A stretch of 64,000 bases of DNA from Bradyrhizobium lablabi (GCF_018129385.1 NZ_JAFCLN010000013.1:1-64000), one strand, 5' to 3'. Numbered from the stretch's first letter, positions 1-9,102 are shown. Translations and numbers: made by a program. Notes: generated by a model from the sequence alone, not told the origin.

Positions 1-104
1 ACCGCGGGTGCAGCGCGCACCCGGCATTCCCTGCGCCCTCTATCGTTAGAGGCGCGATGAATTTGAATAGCTCGGGCGAAAGCACGTCGCGAGAATATCT
101 CCGC
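1..104. repeat. Partial copy of a long composite intergenic repeat
   Basis: This stretch matches the reverse complement of 23007-23110 over about 100 bases with scattered substitutions and small gaps. It includes the hairpin around GGGTGCAGCGCGCACCC. Both copies abut a copy of the shorter repeat described at 105-210. The rest of the element would lie to the left of the window. No gene is visible here. Confidence 0.8.
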
Positions 105-210
105 TCGTCGTCCCCCGCGAAGGCGGGGGACCCAGTATTCCAGAGACAGTTGTGATCGATCCGAGAAGCCGCGGCGTACTGGATCACCCGCTTTCGCGGG
201 TGATGACGAC
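105..210. repeat. Palindromic intergenic repeat, copy A of three
   Basis: A core of about 54 bases running from CCCAGTATTCCAGAGAC to GGCGTACTGGAT is flanked by two hairpins (111-130 and 185-202). Copies B (20251-20351) and C (22903-23006, inverted) share the core, while the hairpin sequences differ yet stay self-complementary. From 211 to 429 no gene is supported. Confidence 0.85.
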
Positions 211-429
211 CTACCCTGAGGCTGCCGCTACGCCTTCAACGTATTCAGAAACCGCACGGGCTTGCCAGTCGGCGGCGTCGGCCGTGATCTGGTTCGGTGC
301 GCCGGCAGGCCGGGGCGCCCGGCGTGCCGATGAAGTGATCGGGCGGAGGCGCTCCCCACGTTGCACGCCCTTGCAAAATATCTATGCTCGCGGGCCGCGC
401 GGCCAACAGAGCCGCTACCGGAGGTTCTC

Positions 430-2436
430 ATGCCTGCTCCGATCGATCGCCGCGATTTCCTCCAGCGCGCGGCCATGCTGGGAGCGGCGCTGCCGCTCGC
501 CGGATTTCCCCAGGCCGTGCAGGCGCAACAGGCCGCGCTCGTTGCGCGAAAGGTGTTTTTCGACAATCCCGATTACATCAACGTGCGCGTCAGCCCCGAC
601 GGCCAACACCTCGCGTGGCTCGCACCGATCGACGGCGTCCTCAATCTCTGGGTCGCCCCGGTCGCCGATGTCGCCGCCGCGCGCCCGGTGACGCACGTGA
701 CCGGTCGCAGCATCGGAACGTACATCCGCTGGGCCTACACCAGCCGTCATCTGGTCTTCTTCAGGGACAATGACGGCGACGAGAATTATCGCGCCTTCAG
801 CGTGGATGTGAGTACCGGTGCGGTCGTGCCGCTGACGCCCGAGGGTGCAAAATCCTGGCTCCAGGAACTGGACGCCAAATTTCCCGAGGAGGCGCTGTTG
901 CGGCACAATCACCGCGACAAGCGCTATCCGGACCTGTTCAGGATCAATCTCGTCACCGGCGCCAGCGAGCTGGTCCACGAGAACAAGGAATATGTGTGGG
1001 TGGTGACCGACGGCGATTTCAAGCTCAGGCTGGCGGCGCGCTACGCTGCCGACGGCACCGCCGAGGTGTTCGAACGCCGCGCCGACGGAAGCTTTGCGCC
1101 GTTCATGAACATCCCGATCGGCGATCTCGACATGACGCGGCTCGTCGACTTCAGCGCCGACGGCAAGACCATGTACATGATCGATGCCCGCGGCCGCGAC
1201 AAGGCGGCGGTGTTCGCCGTCGACATGGCCACGCGCAACGCCACAATGCTGGCCGCGGACGAGGAAGCGGACATATCGCTTATCATCCTCGATGAGCAGC
1301 AACGGCGCCTGCTTGCAGCGCGCTCGGTGAGGGCTCGCGCCCGCTGGCATCCGATCGATCCCTCGGCCGGGCGGGATCTGGCCGATTTGGCTCGCCAGCC
1401 GGGCGACGTCACGCTCGTCAGCAGCGATCATGCCAATCGTCTGGCGACCGTGCTCTACGAGCGCGATACCGAGAGTGGTGAGTTTGCGGTGATCGATCGC
1501 CAGACCCACGAGGTGCGAAAGCTGTTTTCGCAACGCAAGTCGCTCGCCGACGTCGCGCTCAGTCCGATGCTACCGGTGGTCATTCCCTCGCGCGACGGCA
1601 TGAAGCTGCATAGCTACCTCACGGTGCCGGTCGATAAGGCCGGCAGCGGGCCGATGCCGATGGTGCTGGTGATCCATGGCGGCCCTTATCTGCGCGACAA
1701 TTGGGGCTTCAATTCGGTCCACCAATGGCTCGCCAATCGCGGCTATGCGGTGCTGAGCGTCAACTATCGAGGCTCGACCGGATACGGAAAGGCCTTCGTG
1801 CAGGCCGCCAATCGCGAATGGGGCGGCCGGATGCACGATGATCTGATCGATGCGGTCGAGTGGGCGGTCGCGCAAGGCATCGCCGATCCCAAACGGGTCG
1901 GCTTCTATGGCGGAAGCTATGGCGGCTATGCGGCGCTGACGGCGGCAACCAGAACGCCGGAAGTGTTCGCCTGCATCGTCGACATCTTCGGCATCTCCAA
2001 CCTGATCACCTTCATGGCGACGATCCCGCCTTATTGGGGTCCGTGGTTCAGCATCTGGAAGAACAGGCTCGGAGATCCCGATACCGAAGCCGGCCGCGCG
2101 TTCCTGATCGAGCGCTCGCCGATCACCCATATCGACAAGGTCGCGCGGCCGATCCTGATCGCGCAGGGCATGCGCGACGTGCGCGTGGTGGCCGCCGAGT
2201 CCGAGCAGATGGTGAAGGCGCTGAAGCAGCGCGGCGTGCCCGTCACCTACATCACCTTCCCCGACGAGGGACACGGCTTTGTGCGCCCGGAAAACCGCAT
2301 GGCCTTCACCGCGGTGACCGAAGCGTTTTTGGCAAAGCACCTCGGCGGCCGCTACCAGCCGGTCGACGGTGATTTTGCCGGCTCAACAATCAAGATCGAG
2401 ACCGGCGGCGAATTGGTGCCGGGAATTTCGAGATAG
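430..2436 (+). CDS. Exported S9-family prolyl oligopeptidase-type serine peptidase
   Basis: The 668-residue product has an N-terminal twin-arginine type signal (DRRDFLQ followed by a hydrophobic stretch and an Ala-rich cleavage region), so periplasmic export is likely. Residues about 50-390 look like the beta-propeller of S9 peptidases. The C-terminal alpha/beta-hydrolase domain holds GGSYGG with Ser496, Asp583 in the MRDVRV segment and His615 in DEGHGF, a full catalytic triad. The ATG at 430 was chosen over an upstream TTG because of the GGAGG box just before it and the clean signal peptide. S9 enzymes cleave short peptides, often after proline; the substrate cannot be read from sequence. 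It appears to stand alone. Confidence 0.9.
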   Translation: MPAPIDRRDFLQRAAMLGAALPLAGFPQAVQAQQAALVARKVFFDNPDYINVRVSPDGQHLAWLAPIDGVLNLWVAPVADVAAARPVTHVTGRSIGTYIRWAYTSRHLVFFRDNDGDENYRAFSVDVSTGAVVPLTPEGAKSWLQELDAKFPEEALLRHNHRDKRYPDLFRINLVTGASELVHENKEYVWVVTDGDFKLRLAARYAADGTAEVFERRADGSFAPFMNIPIGDLDMTRLVDFSADGKTMYMIDARGRDKAAVFAVDMATRNATMLAADEEADISLIILDEQQRRLLAARSVRARARWHPIDPSAGRDLADLARQPGDVTLVSSDHANRLATVLYERDTESGEFAVIDRQTHEVRKLFSQRKSLADVALSPMLPVVIPSRDGMKLHSYLTVPVDKAGSGPMPMVLVIHGGPYLRDNWGFNSVHQWLANRGYAVLSVNYRGSTGYGKAFVQAANREWGGRMHDDLIDAVEWAVAQGIADPKRVGFYGGSYGGYAALTAATRTPEVFACIVDIFGISNLITFMATIPPYWGPWFSIWKNRLGDPDTEAGRAFLIERSPITHIDKVARPILIAQGMRDVRVVAAESEQMVKALKQRGVPVTYITFPDEGHGFVRPENRMAFTAVTEAFLAKHLGGRYQPVDGDFAGSTIKIETGGELVPGISR

Positions 2437-2446
2437 GGGAAAATTA

Positions 2447-2878
2447 TCAGGCCTTGCGTAGCGCAAAATGCGCGCCACAAAACGCCATCGCGGCGCCGAG
2501 GCATAATGCCGCGAGTCCCGCGAGTACGCCCGAGATCGTCGGCACCGGGCTTGGCGCGGATGCGGCCTGTCCTGCGCCGGCCAGCACCAGCACGCCGATC
2601 ACGATCAGGAACTGGCGCATGCGTTGAGGAATCTGGCCGGAGACTGCGCTGTGCATCAAGGTTGCGGTAAAGTAGCCGCCGGAAAATCCGACGGTCGCGA
2701 TCAGCCACCACGCGATCGCCGCGCCCGCCGGCATGAAGTCGCGCGTATCGGTCCACAGGCCGCCGAGATCGAGGCCGTAGCGCGCGCCGAGCATGTGCAC
2801 GGCGAGCGCCAGCAGCACGCCTGCGATCATGGCGCCCGCCAGGATCAGGCGGCGCGGGAAATAGGTCGTCTCGGCCAT
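2447..2878 (-). CDS. Small integral membrane protein of unknown function
   Basis: The 143-residue product has about four hydrophobic segments (residues roughly 10-30, 53-75, 90-110 and 115-140) separated by short loops, with no catalytic motif I recognise. It is convergent with the S9 peptidase gene, 10 bases away, and divergent from the next membrane protein at 2970. The coding pattern fits the surrounding high-GC genes, so I regard it as real but cannot name a family. Confidence 0.6.
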   Translation of the reverse strand: MAETTYFPRRLILAGAMIAGVLLALAVHMLGARYGLDLGGLWTDTRDFMPAGAAIAWWLIATVGFSGGYFTATLMHSAVSGQIPQRMRQFLIVIGVLVLAGAGQAASAPSPVPTISGVLAGLAALCLGAAMAFCGAHFALRKA

Positions 2879-2969
2879 GTCTCACTTGTAGGATAAAGCC
2901 GATTGCGGGCGCAAGCAGACGCGGAACATTCAGCCCGAATTCGGTTATCCCTTGAGGAGGGCTTTGCCC

Positions 2970-3404
2970 ATGATATCGGGTCTGCTGGCGCTGACGGTCG
3001 CCGCGATCTTCACGGGTGCGGCGCTATACGTGAACGTCGCCGAGCAGCCGGCGCGCCTGATGCTGGACGACGAGGCGCTGCTCGCCGAATGGAAGCCGTC
3101 CTACATGCGGGGCTTTGCGATGCAGGCGCCGCTGGCGCTGGTCGGCACGGTGCTCGGCGTGATCGCCTGGTGGCAGACCGCGCACGTCGCTTTCCTGATG
3201 GGCGCCTTCGCAATGATCTCTCCATGGCCGTGGACCATTCTGGTCATCAAGCCCACCAACGACGCGTTGCTGGAGACCGAAATCGGCAGGGCAGGGCCGC
3301 TGTCGCGGGCATTCGTCGTCAGATGGGGATGGCTGCATGCGATCCGCACCGGCCTCGGCGCGCTGGCGACCCTTGCATTTTTCTGGGGATGCATGCAGCG
3401 GTAA
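2970..3404 (+). CDS. DUF1772-like small membrane protein
   Basis: The product (144 residues) begins with a hydrophobic helix followed by a conserved-looking segment with YVNVAEQPAR, then three more membrane helices. This layout and the EQPAR and KPTND segments resemble DUF1772 proteins (anthrone-oxygenase-like fold), whose biochemical role in bacteria is largely unknown. The ATG at 2970 has GAGGAGG about ten bases upstream and is preferred to the TTG at 2952. The next gene starts seven bases after the stop, so the two are probably cotranscribed. Confidence 0.65.
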   Translation: MISGLLALTVAAIFTGAALYVNVAEQPARLMLDDEALLAEWKPSYMRGFAMQAPLALVGTVLGVIAWWQTAHVAFLMGAFAMISPWPWTILVIKPTNDALLETEIGRAGPLSRAFVVRWGWLHAIRTGLGALATLAFFWGCMQR

Positions 3405-3410
3405 GCACGC

Positions 3411-4001
3411 ATGCCCACGGATATCGACCACGAAACGCCGCCGCAAGATCGCTACGCCTACAAGGCGTCGCTGATGGGATCGGCGCATCTGTTCGAACTG
3501 ACGAAGAAGGGCCTGTCGTGGAAGATCGGCGGCCGGTCCGACGTATGGGCCTACACCGACATTGCGTCGATTCGCCTGTCCTTTCGTCCGGTGACGATGC
3601 AGTCGCACCGCTTTCGCGCCGACATCCGTCATGCGAGCGGCAGGCGCATCACGGTCTTGTCGACGACGTGGCAGACGGTCGCATTGATGGTGCCGCAAAA
3701 CCAGGACTACCGCGCCTTCATTACCGCGCTGCACCAGCGCATGGCGGCCGCCGGAAGCCGCGCCGTGCTGAGCGGCGGGCTGACGACGATTCACTACGGC
3801 GCGGCGATGGTGTGCCTTGCGTTGCTCGCCGTCGCGATGGCAGGCCTGCTCGTGCGCGCGATCGCGACCGGCGAATGGCCCGGCGTGCTGTTCCTGCTCG
3901 CCTTTGCCGCCTGGTTCGTCTGGCAGATCGGCGGCTTCGTCCGGCGCAACCGCCCGATCACCTACACCTTCGATCATGTTCCGGAGTCGCTACTGCCGTA
4001 A
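3411..4001 (+). CDS. Hypothetical membrane protein
   Basis: The 196-residue product has a soluble N-terminal half (to about residue 120) rich in beta-prone sequence, then two membrane helices near residues 126-148 and 152-172, and a short basic tail. No family is recognised. The N-terminal half has the feel of a PH-like domain sitting on the membrane, which is only a guess. It follows the DUF1772-like gene by seven bases and precedes the YdcF-like gene by 21 bases, so the three may form one transcript. Confidence 0.6.
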   Translation: MPTDIDHETPPQDRYAYKASLMGSAHLFELTKKGLSWKIGGRSDVWAYTDIASIRLSFRPVTMQSHRFRADIRHASGRRITVLSTTWQTVALMVPQNQDYRAFITALHQRMAAAGSRAVLSGGLTTIHYGAAMVCLALLAVAMAGLLVRAIATGEWPGVLFLLAFAAWFVWQIGGFVRRNRPITYTFDHVPESLLP

Positions 4002-4022
4002 CGCAATCAAGCGCAATCAAAA

Positions 4023-4679
4023 GTGACTTCGCGCGACGTGGAAGGCGCGGCATCGTCGCGATGGCTACCGGATGGGGCGAGCAAAGCCGTGCAGGATCGA
4101 AGCGACCGGATTCCGAACGAGGCGGAAATCATCGAGATCAATGCCCGGCATCTGATCGAGACGCCGTTGAAGCCCGCGGATCTGCTGTTCGTGTTCGGCA
4201 CGCGGGAAGACGTGGGCGTTCGGGTCGAGGAAGCATGCCGGTTGTGGCGCGAGGGCTATTTCCGCCGGGCCATCGTCAGCGGCGGCATGACGGCCGGCTC
4301 GCATCTGTCGGAGTGCGCGGTCATCAAGCCGGCGATGGTGGCGGGCGGCGTGTCGGCCGAGATCATCCTCGAGGAGCATTGCGCGGAAAACACCGGCGAG
4401 AACGTCATCTTCTCGCTGCCGATCATCGATGCGGCGATCGGGCTGAAGAACATCCGCAGCGTGATTTGTCTCGGCAACACCTGGACCGCGCGGCGCTATC
4501 CGATGACGCTGCACCGGCACTGGCCGGAGGTCGAAAAGATGCTGGTCACGGTGGACAGCTTTGCGACGCCGCGACACCTCTGGCATACCGATGCAAAATT
4601 CCGCCGCCGCATCCTGCACGAATGGGACAAGATCGAGCCGTACAAGGCGAGGGGATTTATCGCGGAATGGCCGGAATAA
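4023..4679 (+). CDS. YdcF/DUF218-type protein
   Basis: The 218-residue product carries the DUF218 pattern: a hydrophobic strand DLLFVFG with G-T-R, a region RVEEACRLWREGYF, then IVSGG, and the helix-rich core with E-x-x-x-x-N-T-x-E-N (EEHCAENTGENV). DUF218 proteins such as E. coli YdcF bind nucleotides; their cellular role is uncertain. There is no signal peptide or membrane segment, so a cytoplasmic location is likely. A GTG is used as start; a later start cannot be excluded because the first 30 residues are poorly conserved in character. The stop lies two bases from the convergent MocR-type gene. Confidence 0.75.
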   Translation: MTSRDVEGAASSRWLPDGASKAVQDRSDRIPNEAEIIEINARHLIETPLKPADLLFVFGTREDVGVRVEEACRLWREGYFRRAIVSGGMTAGSHLSECAVIKPAMVAGGVSAEIILEEHCAENTGENVIFSLPIIDAAIGLKNIRSVICLGNTWTARRYPMTLHRHWPEVEKMLVTVDSFATPRHLWHTDAKFRRRILHEWDKIEPYKARGFIAEWPE

Positions 4680-4681
4680 AG

Positions 4682-6028
4682 CTATTCCGTCGAGTCGAAA
4701 TCCTCTTCCTGCACCTTGAGCATGCCGGCAAGCGTCTGCAAGGCCTGATCGAGTTGATCGATCGGCGGCTGGGCCAGCGCCAGCCGCACCGCATTCGGCG
4801 CGTGGCCAGGCGTGACGGCAAAGGTGGTCGATGGCGTCAGCGCGATGTCGCGTTTGGCCGCGGCCGCAACAAAAGTCTGCGAGCGCCAGTGGTGCGGCAA
4901 GGTCAGCCACAGATGGTAGGATTGCGGATTGGCCTGGATCTCGAAGCCGGCGAGGCGCTCGCCCGCCAATTGTTGGCGGCGCTGCGCGTCGGCGCGCTTG
5001 AGCCTGACCAGTTCGGCGGCGGTGCCGTCGGCCATCAGCCGCTGGCCGGCGGCGAAGGCATAGCCGGCCGCGGTCCATCCGCCGGAGCGCACGGAGGCCA
5101 TCACGCTCTCGCGCAGCCGCGTCGGAGCGACGATGAATCCAAGCGCCAGGCCCGGCGCCACCTTCTTCGAAAGGCTGTCGAGAAAGATGCAATTGTCCGG
5201 CGCCAGCGTTGCGAGCGGCACCTCATCCGAGAGGAAGCCGTAGACGGAGTCCTCGATGATCGGCAGCTCGAGCTTTTCGGCCATGCGCACGACGTCAGCG
5301 CGGCGCGCCGGCGGCATGGTCATGCCGAGCGGATTTTGAATGGTCGGCTGGATGTAGAGCGCCGACAGATGCGACTCGCGATGCGCCCGCTGGATGGCGT
5401 CGGGGCGAACGCCGTCCTCGTCCATGGCGAGCGGCACCAGGGTGACGCCGAGCCGCGCGGCGATGCCCTTGATGAACGGATAGGTCAGCGCCTCGACGCC
5501 GCAGCGGCCGCCGGGCGGCACGACAGCGGAGAGGGCGGCTGCGATGCATTGCCGGCCGTTGGCGGTGAAGACAATCTGTTCGGGGTTCGGCGACCATCCG
5601 TTGCGCGACAGGAAATTCGCCGTGACGTTTCGCGCCGCCTGCGTGCCCGCGCTGGTACCTTGCCTCAGTGCAATCTCGAGCGCTTCGGGGCGGTCGAGGC
5701 CTTCGAGGCTCTTGGCGATCAGGGCGGCTTGTGTGGGCAGGCGCGGATAATTGATCTCGAGATCGATACGGGCGCCGCGCGGCTCGGTCAGCGCAGCCGT
5801 ATCCCCGCGCGCAACTTTGCCGGAAATGAAGGTGCCGCGGCCCACTTCGCCAACCACGAGGCCCCGCCTGAGCAACTCCGTATAGACGCGGCTCGCAGTC
5901 GAGGCCGCGATCTTGCGCTCATAAGCAAAGGTCCGCTGCGGCGGTAGCTGGTCACCGGGCTTGAGCCCGCCGTTTTCGATCTCGGCGGCAACCGCATCGG
6001 CAAGTCGGAGATATTCGAACCGGGACAT
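4682..6028 (-). CDS. MocR-type GntR regulator with aminotransferase domain
   Basis: The 448-residue product joins an N-terminal winged-helix domain of the GntR family (residues about 1-75, ending GRGTFISG) to a fold-type I PLP-dependent aminotransferase domain (about 95-448). The PLP lysine is expected in LSKKVAPG, and IIEDSVYGF matches the cofactor-binding aspartate strand. MocR proteins sense PLP, amino acids or related amines and usually control a nearby gene; here the divergent neighbour encodes a DUF1127 protein. A perfect 17-base dyad overlaps its ribosome binding site (see 6031-6047), which suggests self-control. The effector is unknown. Confidence 0.88.
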   Translation of the reverse strand: MSRFEYLRLADAVAAEIENGGLKPGDQLPPQRTFAYERKIAASTASRVYTELLRRGLVVGEVGRGTFISGKVARGDTAALTEPRGARIDLEINYPRLPTQAALIAKSLEGLDRPEALEIALRQGTSAGTQAARNVTANFLSRNGWSPNPEQIVFTANGRQCIAAALSAVVPPGGRCGVEALTYPFIKGIAARLGVTLVPLAMDEDGVRPDAIQRAHRESHLSALYIQPTIQNPLGMTMPPARRADVVRMAEKLELPIIEDSVYGFLSDEVPLATLAPDNCIFLDSLSKKVAPGLALGFIVAPTRLRESVMASVRSGGWTAAGYAFAAGQRLMADGTAAELVRLKRADAQRRQQLAGERLAGFEIQANPQSYHLWLTLPHHWRSQTFVAAAAKRDIALTPSTTFAVTPGHAPNAVRLALAQPPIDQLDQALQTLAGMLKVQEEDFDSTE

Positions 6029-6030
6029 TT

Positions 6031-6047
6031 ATTGCTCCGAGAGCAAT
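6031..6047. promoter_or_regulatory. Perfect dyad covering the ribosome binding site of the MocR-type gene
   Basis: ATTGCTC-CGA-GAGCAAT has seven-base perfect arms and lies two bases upstream of the MocR start codon. Read on the minus strand the GGAG within it is the only ribosome binding site for that ATG. It could be an operator bound by the regulator itself or an RNA hairpin that hides the ribosome binding site. Confidence 0.55.
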
Positions 6048-6208
6048 GTTTTGATTGCGCCGATACAATACCAGGATCATGGTTGGTTCCACAAGCCCGA
6101 GATTGCACCGAGGAGGCGAAAGCAATCCGAGAACAAGGCGCGAGTGCACCGAGAGTGCATTGGCGTTACCGGCGGAGCTTGGCCGCCGCATCACGACTGG
6201 AGACTGAA

Positions 6209-6436
6209 ATGACCACGATCTACACGACTGCAGAATCCGCTCCCGCGACCGCCTTCGGCGGCTTCACCCGCGCGATCGCCAACTGGGCGAACGGCCTTGC
6301 CGCGCACTGGGTACGTCGGGAAGCGATCAAAAACCTGCAGGCGCTGGATGATCGTGCGCTGCGCGACATCGGCATCCCGCGCAGCCATATCGAGGCGGCC
6401 GTCAAGGGCAATCTCGACCTGATGCGATTGAGCTGA
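6209..6436 (+). CDS. DUF1127 small protein
   Basis: The 75-residue product has a variable N-terminal half and a C-terminal arginine-containing DUF1127 block (REAIKNLQALDDRALRDIGI). Small DUF1127 proteins are common in alphaproteobacteria and have been linked to RNA turnover and phosphate or stress physiology in some species; the role here is inferred only from family. The ATG at 6209 was chosen because upstream sequence in the same frame lacks the character of coding DNA. A terminator-like hairpin follows at 6459-6484. Confidence 0.85.
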   Translation: MTTIYTTAESAPATAFGGFTRAIANWANGLAAHWVRREAIKNLQALDDRALRDIGIPRSHIEAAVKGNLDLMRLS

Positions 6437-6458
6437 ACACAGCCTTGAGTTCGAGCAT

Positions 6459-6484
6459 GCCCCGTCCCTTCAAGGGTCGGGGCA
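6459..6484. terminator. Hairpin between convergent DUF1127 and uspA genes
   Basis: GCCCCGTCCC pairs with GGGTCGGGGC apart from one T-T mismatch, with a five-base loop. There is no long T run on either side, so it may be a weak bidirectional terminator. Confidence 0.5.
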
Positions 6485-6490
6485 ATTGCT

Positions 6491-6916
6491 TCAATGCCTC
6501 ACCACCAGCACGGAGCATTTGGCATAGCGCACCACATGCCCGGCGTTGGAGCCGAGGAAGTAGGTGCGCATCGCCGGCCGGTGCGAGGTCATCACGATCA
6601 GGTCGGCCTTGATCGCGGCGGCCTCCTCGAGAATCTCGTGATAGATACCGCCCTGGCGCACGACGCCCGAAATCCTCGCGGCCTCGATGCCGGATTCGCG
6701 CGCTACGATCGCAAGCGCTTCCTCTGAAGTCTGGCGCTGCTGGCTGTCGAAATCGGCCGGCACATACTCGGCCAGCATGACCGGTGTCATCGGCAGCACG
6801 TTGAGCAGCCGCACCTTGCCGCTCCAGGTCTGCGATAGCGTCGCGGCGGTCGCAATCGCGGGTTTCGCCAGGTCGGTGTCGGCGAGATCGATCGGCACCA
6901 GGATGGAGTTGAACAT
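6491..6916 (-). CDS. Universal stress protein, UspA family
   Basis: The 141-residue product is a single Usp domain: an N-terminal strand with ILVPIDLAD, a central helix-strand repeat, and a C-terminal segment GSNAGHVVRYAKCSVLVVRH. The final motif resembles the ATP-binding pattern G-x2-G-x9-G(S/T) only partly: GSNA is present and the last glycine-serine is replaced by Lys-Cys-Ser. The protein is cytoplasmic and probably induced under stress or growth arrest. It is transcribed towards the DUF1127 gene. It is followed upstream, on the same strand, by the SixA-type phosphatase gene 53 bases away. Confidence 0.9.
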   Translation of the reverse strand: MFNSILVPIDLADTDLAKPAIATAATLSQTWSGKVRLLNVLPMTPVMLAEYVPADFDSQQRQTSEEALAIVARESGIEAARISGVVRQGGIYHEILEEAAAIKADLIVMTSHRPAMRTYFLGSNAGHVVRYAKCSVLVVRH

Positions 6917-6969
6917 CTGCGCCTCCCCCTCAAGTCCGGCTAGCCTAACATGACCGATTGATGTCGGGT

Positions 6970-7512
6970 CTAGTCTCCAAAAGTCTGCCGCAGCAATTTC
7001 GGACTCGTGAACAGCACGAGCTTGCCGCGGCGGAACGCCACATCGGTCCAGTCGTCGACGTCGAAATCGAGCACGGCAAGGCCCGAGGTCGGCAGATTGT
7101 CCTCCAGCGCCTTCTTGGCAGGCTTGTCGCCGCTGCCCGCCAGCATCAGCGCGAGTTCATGCATGCCGGGATTATGGCCCACGACCATCAGCCGCTTCGG
7201 GTCGTGCGCCGACGCCAGGCGAATGCTGTGCAGCAATTGCGAAGGTTCGGCGCCGTAGAGTTCCGGCAGGAATTCGACGGCCGGCAGGCGCACGCGATCC
7301 TTCATCGCCTTCCACGCAATATCCCAGGTTTGATGGGCCCGCACGGCGGGTGAAACCAGCACCCGATCGGGGAACGGCGGATGCGCGCTGATCCAGTGGC
7401 CCATTTCGGCGGCATCCCTGAGCCCGCGGTCATCGAGCCGGCGGTCCTGATCTTGCCCCGAAGGCGCATTAGTCTCGGTCTTGGCGTGACGCAACAACAT
7501 CAAACGGCGCAT
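6970..7512 (-). CDS. SixA-type histidine phosphatase
   Basis: The 180-residue product starts with MRRLMLLRHAKT, the R-H-G/A phosphohistidine motif of the histidine phosphatase superfamily. The second catalytic histidine is in VVGHNPG. Length and the LLRHAKT variant match SixA-like proteins, which remove phosphate from histidine phosphotransfer proteins or small substrates. There is no signal peptide. It may be cotranscribed with the downstream UspA gene. The true substrate is unknown. Confidence 0.85.
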   Translation of the reverse strand: MRRLMLLRHAKTETNAPSGQDQDRRLDDRGLRDAAEMGHWISAHPPFPDRVLVSPAVRAHQTWDIAWKAMKDRVRLPAVEFLPELYGAEPSQLLHSIRLASAHDPKRLMVVGHNPGMHELALMLAGSGDKPAKKALEDNLPTSGLAVLDFDVDDWTDVAFRRGKLVLFTSPKLLRQTFGD

Positions 7513-7608
7513 GGCGCGATCTCGATTCGTCCTGATTCCGCGGATTAATGTACAAGCCAGCCTTCAGGACAAGGTGACAAGCGCCGCAGCGGTCCGTAAG
7601 AAAACGGC

Positions 7609-9102
7609 ATGAGCGAGACTTCCACAAGTGCCGGCGCGGGACGGGCCGGGGGAACGCAGGAAACGCGGGCGCGGCTGTCGTTCGATCTGGACGTCGACAT
7701 CGCCATCGTCGGTGCGGGAGTTGCGGGCCTGACGGTGGCGCTTGAAGCCGCGCGGATGGGCGCCAGCATTGCCGTGCTCGAGGGCCGGCATGTCGGCTGG
7801 AACGCGTCCGGCCATCATCTGGGCACGGTGATGCCGGGTTTCGGCCTGCCGATCGCTGACTTGATCGAGCGCGTCGGCCTCGAAGATGCCCGCGAGCTGT
7901 GGGCGCTGTCGAAGGAGGGCGCTGATTACGTCCGCAACTGCGCCACCGAAGAGGCGATGCCCGGCATCGCGCTCTCCGAAGGTGTGCTCGAAGTTTCCAA
8001 TATCGATGTCGGCGAGACGCTGATCAGCCGGCTCCAGACCTTGAGCGAGGATTTCGAGACCGAGGTGGAAGGCTGGCAGGTCGATCGCGTGCGCGATCAG
8101 CTCCGCACCGGCCGCTACTTCCACGGCATCTATTATCCGAGAGCGTTTCAGCTCGATCCCCGCAGATATGTCCACGGCCTTGCCGGGCTGGCGCGGCGCG
8201 CCGGCGTGCGCATCTTCGAGGATACGCCGGTCGTCAGCATCGATCCTTCCGGCATCCGCAAGCGCATCGTCACGCCGTCGGCGCGGCTGCGCGCCTCGCA
8301 CATCGTGCTCTGCGGCAACGTCCATCTGGGTGCGCCGCTGCGGCGGTTGTCGGAAACGTTGCTGCCGGTCTGGCGCTATGCCGGCGTCACCGAGCCGCTC
8401 GGCGAGCGTCTCGCCGAGACCATCGCGTTTGCAGGATCGGTGATGGACAGCGACGGCGTCGATCATTTCCGTATCGTCGACGGCGATCGCCTGATGTGGG
8501 CCAGTCCGGAAACCACCTGGGAAGCGCGGCCGAAACGTTTCGCCGGCGCCGTTCAGCGGCGGATCGACACGGTGTTTCCAAAGCTCGGCAAGGTACCGAT
8601 CGAAGACGTGTTCGGCGGTGCGGTCGGCGTGACCGTGCACGGCATGCCCCAGGTCGGTCAGTTGCGCAAAGGGCTTTGGGTGGCGAGCGGGTTTGGCCGG
8701 CAGGGTCTCGCGACCTCGGCGATGGCCGGAATTCTGGTGGCACGCAGCATCTTGTGGGGCGATGAGCGCTGGCGGCTGTTTTCGCCGTTCGAGCTGGTCT
8801 GGGCCGGCGGGCCCACGGGGCGGGTTGCCGGACATCTCGTCAGCATGTGGACGCGCGGCAGTTCGGCCGCGGCCGGCGCCGTGGCCCGGCACCGCGAGCG
8901 GGCGAGGGCCCAGGAACGGATTCGCGAGGCGCGTCTGGCCGAGGCCAACCGCCAGGCCGGCACGCGGGGGCCGCCCCGCCGCCGCCTGCCGCCGGGCCAG
9001 CCCCGTCCCGTGCAGCCGCCGCCTGAAACCGCCACCAATGTGGCGGGCGAGGGCGCCGTGCCATCGCAGGAAAGTGAGAATATTCGCTCGCCTTCGGTGT
9101 AA
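7609..9102 (+). CDS. FAD-dependent oxidoreductase of the DAO type
   Basis: The 497-residue product has an N-terminal FAD-binding Rossmann motif (IVGAGVAGLTVALEAARMGA) and the layout of the D-amino-acid oxidase/DadA/PuuB group: a substrate-binding middle part and a second nucleotide contact near GLWVASGFGRQGLATSAMAG. It probably oxidises an amine or amino-acid-like substrate in the cytoplasm. After about residue 420 there is a low-complexity arginine- and proline-rich tail not expected in the family. It is divergent from the SixA-type gene, so both may share the 96-base intergenic region for promoters. It is followed by msrB 66 bases later. Confidence 0.85.
   Translation: MSETSTSAGAGRAGGTQETRARLSFDLDVDIAIVGAGVAGLTVALEAARMGASIAVLEGRHVGWNASGHHLGTVMPGFGLPIADLIERVGLEDARELWALSKEGADYVRNCATEEAMPGIALSEGVLEVSNIDVGETLISRLQTLSEDFETEVEGWQVDRVRDQLRTGRYFHGIYYPRAFQLDPRRYVHGLAGLARRAGVRIFEDTPVVSIDPSGIRKRIVTPSARLRASHIVLCGNVHLGAPLRRLSETLLPVWRYAGVTEPLGERLAETIAFAGSVMDSDGVDHFRIVDGDRLMWASPETTWEARPKRFAGAVQRRIDTVFPKLGKVPIEDVFGGAVGVTVHGMPQVGQLRKGLWVASGFGRQGLATSAMAGILVARSILWGDERWRLFSPFELVWAGGPTGRVAGHLVSMWTRGSSAAAGAVARHRERARAQERIREARLAEANRQAGTRGPPRRRLPPGQPRPVQPPPETATNVAGEGAVPSQESENIRSPSV

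Noticed and set aside
2903..5947. Open frame of about 1000 codons on the plus strand
   Set aside because: It runs through the DUF1772-like, YdcF-like and MocR-type genes in other frames or on the opposite strand, has Arg/Ala/Gly-rich sequence typical of high-GC shadow frames and no domain.
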